64,000 nucleotides of DNA from Bog-756 sp963699105. Its GTDB lineage: Bacteria > Actinomycetota > Acidimicrobiia > Acidimicrobiales > RAAP-2. Position numbers and translations under genes: made by a program. Below the pieces are notes generated by a model. It had not been told where the DNA came from, did no database searches, and saw only the letters and a list, made by a program, of their open reading frames with translations. The stretch spans positions 310,001-374,000 of the forward strand of contig CAVOTI010000001.1 in assembly GCA_963699105.1 (NCBI GenBank). The letters are read 5' to 3'. Shown here piece after piece: positions 46,852 through 55,292 of the stretch. Each line of letters starts with the position of its first letter. Within the stretch, counting starts at the first letter, position 1.

Positions 46852-47741
46852 GCCGCCGCCCCACGATCGGACAGCCACAGCGGCTGGAACACGTGCCACT
46901 GCTCGGGGGCCCGACGGATGAGGCCCTCGAGCCGGGTGGCCATCTCCTGGGTGAGCCGGGTCACGTCCTTGCGGAACGAACCCGAACGGGTGGTGTCGAG
47001 GGGCGGCTCGACGATGGCGCGGTGATCAGCCCCCGGTCCGCTGTACACCGCCCCGGTGACCAGTACCGCCCCGGTGCGCAGAGCCAGCGTGGCCGGGCCG
47101 GCCGGCATGGTGGTGGGCTCGCCGAAGAACTCGACCTCGATGCCGTTGCCCACCAGGTCCCGGTCACTCAACAGGCCGACCAGGCCGCCTCGTCGCAGGG
47201 TGTCGCTGATGGCGCCGACCGGAGCATCGAGCGGGACGATGGTCAGTCCCATGGCCGCCCGTTGTCGGACGAAGTAGTCGAAGAGCTCGGGGGGCTCGAG
47301 TCGCTCGGCCACCGACGTCATCGGCATGTCCTGGGTGGCGAGGAATGCACCCCCGTATTCCCAGCTCCCGATGTGCGGCAGCGCCATGATCACGCCCTTT
47401 CCGGCGGCCATCCCCGCTTGCAGATGCTCGAAGCCCTGGACGAACGTACGCTCCTCCACTTCGACCGGCGACGTGGTGGCCAGCCGGGCACCCTCGACCC
47501 AGTAGCGAGCGTACGCCCGAAAGGAGCGACGCGCCCACCGGTCCAGGACCTCGGTGTCCGAGGCATCGGCGCCGATGACCCGGCGCAGGTTGTTGGACAC
47601 CATCCGACGTTGATCGCCCCGGATCCGGAAGAGCACATCCCCGGTCAGCGAGGCCACGGCCAGGGCGGCCGGCTCCGGGATGGCGGCCAGTACCCGACCA
47701 AGGGTCGTGTACGTCCGAAACACTGCTTGCCCCTTGTTCAC
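46848..47741 (-). CDS. PatA-like acyltransferase (LPLAT/lipid A-type)
   Basis: Membrane-associated acyltransferase, 297 residues, related to KDO2-lipid A acyltransferases and in this context probably PatA, which acylates the mannose of PIM. The catalytic HxxxxE is in VIMALPHIGSWEYGG; LVGLLSDRDLVGNGIEVEFF, EPTTMPAGPATLALRTGAVL and the C-terminal QWHVFQPLW are family features. The N-terminus has a weakly hydrophobic anchor (AALAVASLTGDVLFRI). GTG start at 47741, 38 bp downstream of pgsA. The order pgsA-patA-pimA is that of mycobacteria except for the GGDEF gene wedged between patA and pimA. Confidence 0.85.
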   Translation of the reverse strand: MNKGQAVFRTYTTLGRVLAAIPEPAALAVASLTGDVLFRIRGDQRRMVSNNLRRVIGADASDTEVLDRWARRSFRAYARYWVEGARLATTSPVEVEERTFVQGFEHLQAGMAAGKGVIMALPHIGSWEYGGAFLATQDMPMTSVAERLEPPELFDYFVRQRAAMGLTIVPLDAPVGAISDTLRRGGLVGLLSDRDLVGNGIEVEFFGEPTTMPAGPATLALRTGAVLVTGAVYSGPGADHRAIVEPPLDTTRSGSFRKDVTRLTQEMATRLEGLIRRAPEQWHVFQPLWLSDRGAAA

Positions 47742-47779
47742 GAGCCCTCGTCCTCGATCAACCTTGTGTTCGGATGCGG

Positions 47780-48556
47780 TCAGGATTGACGGCGGCCGGC
47801 GCGCTGGCGGATGCCCTGTCTGGCGTGTCGGGCCCGCCAGGTCCGACCTGACCGGCTGGCCAACTCACCCTGGCGACGTGCCCGCCACCGGGACGGGGAG
47901 CCCGACTCCTTGCGTCCGCCCGACCGGGCGGTGCTCCGCACCCGGCGACTGCGTCGCGCCGAATAGGTGGACACCGGTGCCTCGGCCAGACGCCACACCT
48001 TGGCGAAGCGGCCCAAGGCGGTGACGAGCGTCAGGCCCAACATGACCCAGAGCACCGGCACCAGGAACTCCGGTGACAGGAAGCCGATGCCGAGCAGGAT
48101 CATCCGTTCGGCCCGCTCCATGAGCCCGCCCTTGGCCGAGATGCCCAGCGACTCGGCCTTGGCCCGCTGGTACGACACCAGCGAACTCGCCGCCAGCACG
48201 GCGAACGGCAGCAGCACCAGGTGGCCGGGATGGCTCGAGACCAGGTACCACGCCACCCCGCCGAGGATCAGGGCGTCGGACACCCGGTCGGTGACCGAGT
48301 CGAAGAAGGCGCCCCTGACCGACGACGTCCCCGAGGCCTTGGCCACCGGCCCGTCCAGCAGATCGTGCAGGCCGGTGAGGACGAGCAGGAGGATGGCCAG
48401 GTGGAGGTGGCCGGTGGCCACGGCGACGGCGGTGGCGGCCGCCGAGATCAGCCCGGTGGCGGTGAGCATGTCGGCCGTGACCCCGAACCGCTGGAGCCGG
48501 CGGCCCACCGGACCGGTCCCGCGGTCAACCGTGTCGCGCCATCGCCCGTCGAACAT
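47780..48556 (-). CDS. pgsA: CDP-alcohol phosphatidyltransferase (phosphatidylinositol phosphate synthase, PgsA)
   Basis: Joins CDP-diacylglycerol and inositol phosphate to begin PI and PIM synthesis. 258 residues, six TM segments. The family motif DGxxAR-x8-GxxxDxxxD appears as LLDGPVAKASGTSSVRGAF followed by FDSVTDRVSD, i.e. with Lys in place of the usual Arg. The final ~60 residues are an unusual Arg/Ser-rich basic tail. The ATG at 48556 follows a GGAGGAA Shine-Dalgarno six bases away. First gene of the pgsA-patA-GGDEF-pimA run. Phosphatidylglycerophosphate synthase is the alternative, but the neighbours favour PI phosphate. Confidence 0.87.
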   Translation of the reverse strand: MFDGRWRDTVDRGTGPVGRRLQRFGVTADMLTATGLISAAATAVAVATGHLHLAILLLVLTGLHDLLDGPVAKASGTSSVRGAFFDSVTDRVSDALILGGVAWYLVSSHPGHLVLLPFAVLAASSLVSYQRAKAESLGISAKGGLMERAERMILLGIGFLSPEFLVPVLWVMLGLTLVTALGRFAKVWRLAEAPVSTYSARRSRRVRSTARSGGRKESGSPSRWRARRQGELASRSGRTWRARHARQGIRQRAGRRQS

Positions 48557-48648
48557 CGTCGCTTCCTCCAGAAAAGTTCACCAAACCCTACCATCTGCTA
48601 GCTGGAGTGAGCGGTAGTCGGTCCAGCTCAGGCCGGTCGACAGCTCGG

Positions 48649-49899
48649 TCAGGTCACCGGTCCCAGCCTGGGTCGGGGGGAGGCCTCGATCCCCGGCCGG
48701 TCGCTCGGGGGCGACGGCCGACGCACCTCAGCCACCAGCCAGAGGACGAGCACCGCCGCCGCCCCCAGCACCAACGAGTTCGATGCCACGTCGGCCAGGA
48801 CGGTGTGACGGATCCACAGGTAGGGGGCGATCACGGCCAGCCCGACCACGACCAACTGGGCAACGGCCACGGAGCGGTGGACCCGCCATACGCTGGCGGC
48901 GGTGATGGGGGCCAGTGCCAACCACGACCAGTGGTGGGTCCATGACACCGGGCTGACCAGGACCTCGGTGAGAGCCAGGACCATCACCGCCTCGGCGGAG
49001 CGCGCCGCTGACACCAGCCGTCGGGTGAGGGCGGTGCCGACGGCCAGGGTGACCAGCGACAGCGCCACCCACAGGGCGGTGCCGAGGTGCCCTCCGTCGA
49101 ACGGCGCCCGGTGGAACATGCCGTTCCACGACTGGTTGCTGGGGATGCCGAGCGGACCGGTCCGTTTGGCGTCGTAGAACTCGTGGAGCCAGTACCGGTC
49201 GGAGCCGGAAGGCAGTACGGCCCAGCTGGCCCCGGTGACCAAGACGAAGGTGGCCGCCCCCCTCAGCAGCGGGCGCCATTCCCGGGCCACGGCGAAATAG
49301 AGGAGATAGATCAGCGGCGTGAGCTTGACCGCCGCCGCCAACCCGACCAGCACCCCGCGTCCGCGGCCCCGGACCCAGGTCAGATCGGAGACCACCATCA
49401 CCATCAGGATCACGTTGATCTGGCCGTAGTCGAAGTTGCTCCGCACCGGCTCGAGGGCCAGGGTGGCCACGCCGCCCAGCAACCCCCCCACCGCCCAGGC
49501 CCGCCTGGCCGGCATGGCGAAGGCAGAGATGAGCATCAGGGCCGCCGCTCCCACCAGGCAGGCGGCGCTCACCGCCCACCAGACCGATTCCACTAAGCCG
49601 AGCGCCCCGAGAGCCAGTGGACTGAGCACCAGCAAGGCGAACGGCGTGTAGGTGAAAGGGAGCTGGCTGGCCGTGAACAGTCCGGTGAACGGCGACCCCC
49701 CGTGGTAGAGCGAGCTCCCGGCCCCCCGGTAGACGCGCAGGTCGAGGTGCCAGGATCCGCCGAACCGGATCATGTAGGCGGCGGAGACGATCCACACCGC
49801 CACCGCGGCACCGGTGACCCACCGGGTAGGCACCCCTCCGGCCCTCACCACTACTCGGCCCCAGCTCGCTCGGCGGCCCTCGAGGTCGGATCGGGCCAT
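48649..49899 (-). CDS. Polyprenol-phosphate-mannose-dependent mannosyltransferase (GT87/DUF2029)
   Basis: Polytopic membrane enzyme, 416 residues, about ten TM helices. Motifs: the acidic residue after TM1 in HLDLRVYRGAGSSLYHGG, TPFALLVLSPLALGALGLVE, NFDYGQINVILMVMVVSDLT, VGLAAAVKLTPLIYLLYF and PSNQSWNGMFHR near the C-terminal half. GT87 members (e.g. PimE) add alpha-1,2-mannose on the outer face using polyprenol-phosphate mannose. This fits a role in PIM elongation with the Ppm1 at 5 kb; the exact linkage is inference. ATG at 49899; 92 bp separate its stop from pgsA. The 137 bp upstream (49900-50036) holds no gene. Confidence 0.87.
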   Translation of the reverse strand: MARSDLEGRRASWGRVVVRAGGVPTRWVTGAAVAVWIVSAAYMIRFGGSWHLDLRVYRGAGSSLYHGGSPFTGLFTASQLPFTYTPFALLVLSPLALGALGLVESVWWAVSAACLVGAAALMLISAFAMPARRAWAVGGLLGGVATLALEPVRSNFDYGQINVILMVMVVSDLTWVRGRGRGVLVGLAAAVKLTPLIYLLYFAVAREWRPLLRGAATFVLVTGASWAVLPSGSDRYWLHEFYDAKRTGPLGIPSNQSWNGMFHRAPFDGGHLGTALWVALSLVTLAVGTALTRRLVSAARSAEAVMVLALTEVLVSPVSWTHHWSWLALAPITAASVWRVHRSVAVAQLVVVGLAVIAPYLWIRHTVLADVASNSLVLGAAAVLVLWLVAEVRRPSPPSDRPGIEASPRPRLGPVT

Positions 49900-50036
49900 C
49901 GCCGAAAACTTAGCGCCCGGACCCCCACCGGCTCCGCCACCGCTCCCCCACCCCCTTCCCGCCGATACAGGAGTCCCGGCGTCAGCAGATGGGCGGGGGA
50001 GAGCCGGGACGGCCGGGACAGGTGGGGCCGGGTCGG

Positions 50037-50489
50037 CTAGAGAGCCAGCGGCTTGATGGGGGCCATGATGAGCGAGGGGTCGGTCTTCCAGTCGACGCCG
50101 GGGACGTCGATGTACAACTCGATCTCGTTGCCGTCAGGATCGAGGATGTAGATGCTGTGGGTCACCGTGTGATCGCTGGCCCCGACGATGGTCACTCCGG
50201 TCTCGTTGAGCCGGGCCACCACCGCCCGCAGCTCTTCGTCGGAATCCCCCACCTTCAGCCCGAAATGGTAGAGGCCGAGGTGCCGGCCCCGGGGCAACGG
50301 CGAAGCGTCTTCCCCGACCTCGATCAGCAGCAGCTCGTGGTGGGTCCGTCCCGATGTGAAGGCGGCCGCCGGGATGCCGATGGTGGCCGGGAACGCCGGT
50401 TCCCATCCCAGTACGTCCCCGTAGAAGGCCGCCGACCGTTGGACGTCCCGCACGTAGAGCACCAGGTGCCCGAGCTCTTTGACCTGCAT
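50037..50489 (-). CDS. VOC-superfamily (glyoxalase/extradiol dioxygenase-like) protein
   Basis: Small single-module VOC protein, 150 residues. Paired beta-alpha-beta-beta-beta units with predicted metal ligands: ELGHLVLYVRDVQRSAAFYG (first His), LYHFGLKVGDSDEEL (second His) and the terminal SIYILDPDGNEIELYIDVPG (Glu). These fit glyoxalase I- or catechol-2,3-dioxygenase-type proteins; substrate unknown. ATG at 50489 with GGAGGAG just upstream; the frame is open further but without homology. Sits between the HIT gene and the GT87 gene, with no obvious functional link to either. Confidence 0.88.
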   Translation of the reverse strand: MQVKELGHLVLYVRDVQRSAAFYGDVLGWEPAFPATIGIPAAAFTSGRTHHELLLIEVGEDASPLPRGRHLGLYHFGLKVGDSDEELRAVVARLNETGVTIVGASDHTVTHSIYILDPDGNEIELYIDVPGVDWKTDPSLIMAPIKPLAL

Positions 50490-50606
50490 GACTCCTCCGT
50501 CTCTCGTGGTGTGCCGCTCGAGGACGTCACGTCCGTCACGTCCGTCGCCGCCCGAGCCGCAGCTGAGGCAACGCCGGCCGCCGAGGAAGGATTCCCTCGT
50601 CGTTCC

Positions 50607-50632
50607 TAGGGCCGGGCCCCCTTCCGGCCCTA
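50607..50632 (-). terminator. Hairpin at the end of the HIT gene
   Basis: TAGGGCCGG and CCGGCCCTA form a perfect 9-bp stem around an 8-base loop; the stem begins with the HIT stop codon itself. No U-tract follows, so it may be a Rho-independent-like or mRNA-stabilising structure. Placed to end the thrS-HIT transcript. Confidence 0.5.
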
Positions 50633-51175
50633 TTCCTCCTTCGATTCCTCCTGGGGCCATGCACGGTGGAGGCGTTGCCAGGTGACGGCCAGCGCCTCGG
50701 GCAGTACGCGGGTCCCGGCCACCGCGGTCATGAAGTTGGTGTCCCCCAGCCAGCGCGGGACGACGTGGAAGTGGAGGTGACGGGGGATCCCAGCCCCGGC
50801 CGCCTGGCCCAGGTTGGCTCCCAGGTTCATGCCCTCGGGGGCGTAGGCCGCCTCGAGGGCGGCCACGCCCAGGTTCAGCCCGGACCACATCTCCATCCGC
50901 TCCGGCTCGGTCAGCTCGGCCAACGAGCTGACGTGGCGGAGCGGGAGCACCATCAGATGGCCGCTGGCGTAGGGATAGGCGTTGAGGATGGCGAAGGTGT
51001 GGGTGCCCACCCAGAGCACGCCGTTGTCGGGCGAAGGCGGCCCGCTGTCAGCGATCCGGCAGAAGATGCACGCATTCGACAGGTGGGCGATGTCGTGGGG
51101 GTCGGCGGCCTGGGTCGAGCCGGCCGACGCCACGTACTCGCCCCGCCATCCGGCCCACAGGTGGTCGAGGCTCAC
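50630..51175 (-). CDS. HIT-family hydrolase/phosphorylase (Rv2613c-like)
   Basis: Histidine-triad nucleotide-binding protein, 181 residues. N-terminus LDHLWAGWRGEYVASA, zinc-type cysteines in CIFCRIADSG, the HIT fold with LNAYPYASGHLMVLPLRHVS and the triad IPRHLHFHVVPRWLGDTNFM. The M. tuberculosis orthologue at this position, Rv2613c, is an Ap4A phosphorylase; the same activity is likely here. The GTG overlaps the thrS stop (GTGA), so it is coupled to thrS, as in mycobacteria. A 9-bp hairpin begins at its stop codon. Confidence 0.9.
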   Translation of the reverse strand: MSLDHLWAGWRGEYVASAGSTQAADPHDIAHLSNACIFCRIADSGPPSPDNGVLWVGTHTFAILNAYPYASGHLMVLPLRHVSSLAELTEPERMEMWSGLNLGVAALEAAYAPEGMNLGANLGQAAGAGIPRHLHFHVVPRWLGDTNFMTAVAGTRVLPEALAVTWQRLHRAWPQEESKEE

Positions 51176-53157
51176 CGGTTCTCGAGCACGTCCCGTTCGG
51201 TGAGCTCGCGCTCCAGTGCGCTGGTGAATGAGGCCAGCTCCACCCCACGTTCCGGGTCGTTGCTGCCCCGGCGGTTCACGCCCACCGTGCCGGCCTGGAC
51301 GTCGTCGTCCCCCACCACCAGGATGTAGGGGAGCTTGAGCAACTTGGCCCGGCGGATCCGGGCCCCCAGCGGCTCGTCGGCCGGATCGACAGTCACCCGG
51401 GCTCCGACGGCGCGTAGCCGGTCGGCCACCTTGTCGGCGTACTCGTGGTGGTCGTCCCGCACACCGAGGACGCGCACCTGTTCGGGCGACAACCAGGTGG
51501 GCAGGGCACCGGCGTAGTGCTCGAGGAGAATGGCGAAGAACCGCTCCACCGAGCCGAACAGGGCCCGATGGATCATGATGGGCCGGTGGCGGCCGTTGTC
51601 CGACCCGACGTACTCCATGTCGAAGCGCTGGGGCATCTGGAAGTCGAGCTGGATGGTGGACATCTGGTGGGTGCGGCCGATGGCATCCTTGGCCTGCACG
51701 GAGATCTTGGGCCCGTAGAACGCCCCGCCTCCCTCGTCGAGCACGAGTTCGAGATCCATGCCCAGGGCGGCCGTGCGCAAGGCCTCGGTGGCCTCGTCCC
51801 ATTCCGCCAGCGTGCCCACCGCCTTTCCTTCCGGCCGGGTGGACAATTCGAGATAGAAGTCCTCCAGGCCGAAATCGCGCAGGAGGGACAGCACGAAGGC
51901 CATGGTGGTGTGGAGCTCGGCGTCCAGCTGGTCGCGCCGGCAGAATATGTGGGCGTCGTCTTGGGTCATCCCTCGCACCCGGGTCAGGCCGTGGACGACA
52001 CCGGATTTCTCGTACCGGTAGACCGATCCGAACTCGAAGAGCCGCAGGGGCAACTCACGGTAGGAGCGCTGGCGGCTCTTGAAGATGAGGATGTGGAAGG
52101 GACAGTTCATCGGCTTCAGGTAGTACTGGTGGGTTCCGTCCACCTCCATGGGAGGGAACATGCCTTCGGCGAACCAGTCGAGGTGGCCGGAGGTCTCGAA
52201 CAGTTCTGCCTTGGTGATGTGGGGCGTGTAGACGAACTCGTAGCCGGCGGCCTGGTGGCGCTTCCGGGAGTAGTCCTCCATGAGGCGCCGCACCATTCCC
52301 CCCTTGGGATGGAAGACGGGCAGACCCGAACCGATCTCGTCCGGGAACGAGAACAGATCGAGCTCGGCACCGAGCTTGCGGTGATCCCGCCGTTCGGCCT
52401 CGGCCAGGCGATGGAGATGTTCGGCCAGGGCGTCCTCCGATTCCCAGGCCGTTCCGTAGATGCGCTGCAACTGCTGGCGGTGCTCGTCGCCACGCCAGTA
52501 CGCACCGGCCACCCGCATCAGGGCGAAATGGCCCAGTCGGTTGGTCGACGGGACGTGGGGACCGCGGCACAGATCGGTGAAGGTGGGCGAGTTCCAGTAG
52601 GTGGACACTTGTCCACCGGTGTCCATCTCGGCGGCCGCATCGACCTCCTCGTGTCCGGCCCCCACTGCCTCGATGATCTCCCGTTTGAACGGCTGGTCCT
52701 CGAACAGGGAGAGTCCCTCGTCGATGGTGTGCTCATGGCGCTCGAACGGCTGGTCCTCGGCCATGATCTCCCGCATCACCGTCTCGATCCGCCCGAGGTC
52801 CTCCTCACTGAAGTGGGCGCCTCCGGGCAGCTCGAAGTCGTAGTAGAAGCCGTCCTCGATGACCGGGCCGATGGCGAAGTGGGCGCCGGGCCACAGACGC
52901 AGCACGGCTTGGGCCAACACATGGGCGGTGGAGTGCCGGAGGACTCCCCGCCCGAGCTCGGAGTCGCCGGTGATCACGCTGACCTGGGCGCCGTCGGGTA
53001 GAGGGGCGTCGAGGTCGACCTCCACCCCGTCGAAGGCGGCGGCGATGGCCGCCCGGGCCAAGCGGGGGCCGATGGCCTCGGCGAACTGTCGAGCAGTCGT
53101 GCCCTGCTCGAATTCCTTGGTCGAACCATCGGGAAGTCGAACGGTGACGCCTGCCAT
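51172..53157 (-). CDS. thrS: Threonyl-tRNA synthetase
   Basis: 661 residues, full length and intact. TGS domain at the N-terminus (VTVRLPDGSTKEFEQGTTA), editing domain (~65-225) with VLRHSTAHVLAQAVLRLWPG and RGPHVPSTNRLGHFALMRVA, class II core with YVYTPHITK-like EFVYTPHITKAELFETSGHL, zinc ligands in LKPMNCPFHILIFKS, motif 2 LRLFEFGSVYRYEKSGVVHG and motif 3 HRALFGSVERFFAILLEHYA, then the anticodon domain. ATG at 53157 with a GGAAGGAAA Shine-Dalgarno. The 151-bp leader region (53158-53308) shows no T-box signature to my eye. Confidence 0.96.
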   Translation of the reverse strand: MAGVTVRLPDGSTKEFEQGTTARQFAEAIGPRLARAAIAAAFDGVEVDLDAPLPDGAQVSVITGDSELGRGVLRHSTAHVLAQAVLRLWPGAHFAIGPVIEDGFYYDFELPGGAHFSEEDLGRIETVMREIMAEDQPFERHEHTIDEGLSLFEDQPFKREIIEAVGAGHEEVDAAAEMDTGGQVSTYWNSPTFTDLCRGPHVPSTNRLGHFALMRVAGAYWRGDEHRQQLQRIYGTAWESEDALAEHLHRLAEAERRDHRKLGAELDLFSFPDEIGSGLPVFHPKGGMVRRLMEDYSRKRHQAAGYEFVYTPHITKAELFETSGHLDWFAEGMFPPMEVDGTHQYYLKPMNCPFHILIFKSRQRSYRELPLRLFEFGSVYRYEKSGVVHGLTRVRGMTQDDAHIFCRRDQLDAELHTTMAFVLSLLRDFGLEDFYLELSTRPEGKAVGTLAEWDEATEALRTAALGMDLELVLDEGGGAFYGPKISVQAKDAIGRTHQMSTIQLDFQMPQRFDMEYVGSDNGRHRPIMIHRALFGSVERFFAILLEHYAGALPTWLSPEQVRVLGVRDDHHEYADKVADRLRAVGARVTVDPADEPLGARIRRAKLLKLPYILVVGDDDVQAGTVGVNRRGSNDPERGVELASFTSALERELTERDVLENR

Positions 53158-53308
53158 GGGATTTCCTTCCTCTATCCGGTGTTGGGGGTCCTTGGGGGTG
53201 TTGCGGGTGAGCGTTCGCCCCGGGACGATCGGGCGCTTGGACCGGGGGTCGGCCTGGCCGAGGCTCCGGCACCGCCGGGAGTGGTCCGATCGGCGTGGGT
53301 TGCTCGAG

Positions 53309-54451
53309 CTACAGGGTAACGCCCAGGAGGTGGGCGGCCCGGACCACCGGACGCCCGGTGGCCGCCGCCCGGTCGAGGGCGGCCAGTGCACCCGGTGTGT
53401 CCAGATCGTTGTCGAGGGCCGAACGCACCGAGTCGAGAGCCGGGTCATCACCGTCGACGTCACCGTCGGGAGGTTCTGCGCCGGGAGCCGAGCGCCACCG
53501 TTCGAGCCGCCGGGCGGCCCGGGGCATGTCCTCATCCGTCCATTCCCAGTCGGTGCGGTAATGATGGTCGAGCAGTGCCAGCCGAAGGACCGACGCCTCC
53601 CATTCCTTCAGCAGTTCTCCGACGAAGACCAAGTTCCCCAGCGACTTCGACATCTTGGTGCCGTCCAGCCCGACCAGCCCGACATGGAGCCAGTGCCTGA
53701 CGAACGGCCGCCCGGTCACCGACTCGGATTGAGCCGTCTCGCACTCGTGGTGGGGGAACACCAGATCGCGCCCACCACCGTGGACATCGAGTGTCTCTCC
53801 CAGCTCCCGCAAGGCCAGGGCCGAGCATTCGATGTGCCACCCGGGGCGGCCCGGACCCCACCGTGACTCCCACGACGGCTCATCGCCGAGCGACGGCTGC
53901 CACAGTACGAAGTCGAGCGGGTGCCGCTTGTTGGGGTCATCGGGATTCCCGCCGTGCTCGGCGGCCAGAGCCAGCATGGTCGGACGGTCGAAGTGGCTCA
54001 CGTCTCCGAATCGTCCGAAGGTGGTGACGTCGAAGTAGACGGCACCGCCGGACTGATAGGCGTGTCCCGAATCGAGCACCGACCCGATGAGGGTCAGGAT
54101 TTCGGCGATGGCCGAGGTGGCCCGGGGCTCGGACCATGCCGGGATCAGCCCCAGGGCGGCCATGTCGGCGTCGAAGCGTCTGATCTCTTCGGCCGCCAGA
54201 TCCAGGTAGTGGACGCCGAGCTCCCGGGCCTTGCGCAGAATGTCGTCGTCGACGTCGGTGACGTTGCGGACGCACCGGGTCTCGTGGCCCAGGTCTCGCA
54301 GCCTCCGCTGGAGGATGTCGAAGGTCAGGTAGACCTGGGCATGGCCCAGGTGCGCCGAGTCGTACGGGGTGATCCCGCACGAGTACAGCGTGACCAGCGG
54401 GCCCACTTCGAGGGGAACGATCTCAGCCCGGGCGGTGTCGTACAGCCGCAT
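53309..54451 (-). CDS. mshC: MshC-type cysteine ligase (mycothiol synthesis), CysS paralogue
   Basis: ATP-dependent ligation of cysteine to glucosaminyl-inositol in mycothiol synthesis. 380 residues from ATG 54451 (a GTG at 54499 would add 16). The HIGH-like motif is YSCGITPYDSAHLGHAQVYL, the MshC form rather than the CGPTVYD form of cysteinyl-tRNA synthetase; RNVTDVDDDILRKARELGV, RPGWHIECSALALRELGETL, GGGRDLVFPHHECETAQSES and the KMSKS motif GTKMSKSLGNLVFVGELL follow. It lacks the CysS anticodon-binding C-terminus, again like MshC. No other mycothiol gene is nearby. Divergence from either family would need a tree. Confidence 0.83.
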   Translation of the reverse strand: MRLYDTARAEIVPLEVGPLVTLYSCGITPYDSAHLGHAQVYLTFDILQRRLRDLGHETRCVRNVTDVDDDILRKARELGVHYLDLAAEEIRRFDADMAALGLIPAWSEPRATSAIAEILTLIGSVLDSGHAYQSGGAVYFDVTTFGRFGDVSHFDRPTMLALAAEHGGNPDDPNKRHPLDFVLWQPSLGDEPSWESRWGPGRPGWHIECSALALRELGETLDVHGGGRDLVFPHHECETAQSESVTGRPFVRHWLHVGLVGLDGTKMSKSLGNLVFVGELLKEWEASVLRLALLDHHYRTDWEWTDEDMPRAARRLERWRSAPGAEPPDGDVDGDDPALDSVRSALDNDLDTPGALAALDRAAATGRPVVRAAHLLGVTL

Positions 54452-54563
54452 GGCCACCGCCCCCTCCGATTCGACCCCGAGGTCTGCGTCCCCACGCACG
54501 GTGTCAGTTAAGCCGCTTCTGGGCGGTCGCCGGGTCAGCGCTCGTCATCGTCCGTGCTCAGGG

Positions 54564-55238
54564 TCACTTCTGCCGATCGTGGTAGCCGGCCAGCTGCACG
54601 GCGGCGTGCACCTTGTGGCGGATGTTGATGGTGATCAGGGCGGCAGTGAAGGCCTCGATGGGTGCGGCCTGGGCGAGGCTCCCGGCATCCACCCCCCGAA
54701 GCCCGTCGATCCGGTCGACCAGGTCCACGGTGGCGCCGGTGGCGTCGGCGTGGTCGGAACAGACGAGCACGTCGGCGGTTATCGGAACGTCCAGTTTCTC
54801 CATCTGGGACGCCGGCAGGTGATGGAACGACGCCGACACCAGCGCGTCGGGCAGCACCGCCTGGATGGAAGCGGCCACCGAGCCCCGTGGTGGGACCAGG
54901 GCGATGAACTCCCGTCCTTCCTTGGCCAGGGCGTTGGCCATCGACACCACCACTTTGCCGGCCAACTCGGACGCCAGTGGACCGACGGTGGCCACCGCGC
55001 TGTCCCAGGGGGTCGCCACCACCACCAAATCGCAGCCCACCGCCCGGTCGTTCGACGTCCCGGTGATCGAGAGCCGGTGGTCGGGCCACTTCCCCACCAG
55101 GTCGGCGGCCACCGACTCGGCCCGGTCGGCATCCCTGGACCCGATCACCACCTGCTCACCGGCCGCCGCCAGCCTGACGGCCAGGCCACGCCCGGCAGGG
55201 CCGGTACCTCCCACGATTCCCGTTGGCATGGGCACCAC
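54564..55238 (-). CDS. npdG: NADPH-dependent F420 reductase (Fno/NpdG)
   Basis: Transfers hydride between NADPH and the deazaflavin F420. 224 residues: the dinucleotide motif GIVGGTGPAGRGLAVRLA, VVIGSRDADRAESVAADLVG, VVVATPWDSAVATVG, KVVVSMANALAKEG and the C-terminal SLAQAAPIEAFTAALITINI typical of the family. ATG codons at 55238 and 55229 both work. Divergent from fabI with 54 bp between. It implies that F420-dependent oxidoreductases are used in the cell, as in many actinobacteria. Confidence 0.9.
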   Translation of the reverse strand: MVPMPTGIVGGTGPAGRGLAVRLAAAGEQVVIGSRDADRAESVAADLVGKWPDHRLSITGTSNDRAVGCDLVVVATPWDSAVATVGPLASELAGKVVVSMANALAKEGREFIALVPPRGSVAASIQAVLPDALVSASFHHLPASQMEKLDVPITADVLVCSDHADATGATVDLVDRIDGLRGVDAGSLAQAAPIEAFTAALITINIRHKVHAAVQLAGYHDRQK

Positions 55239-55292
55239 CCTTGCACAGTGCCCACCGGTCGAAGGAAGAGATCACGATAACCTGACCGGCGC

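Noticed and set aside
53158..53308. Possible T-box leader upstream of thrS
   Set aside because: No T-box consensus, specifier loop or terminator/antiterminator pair could be found.
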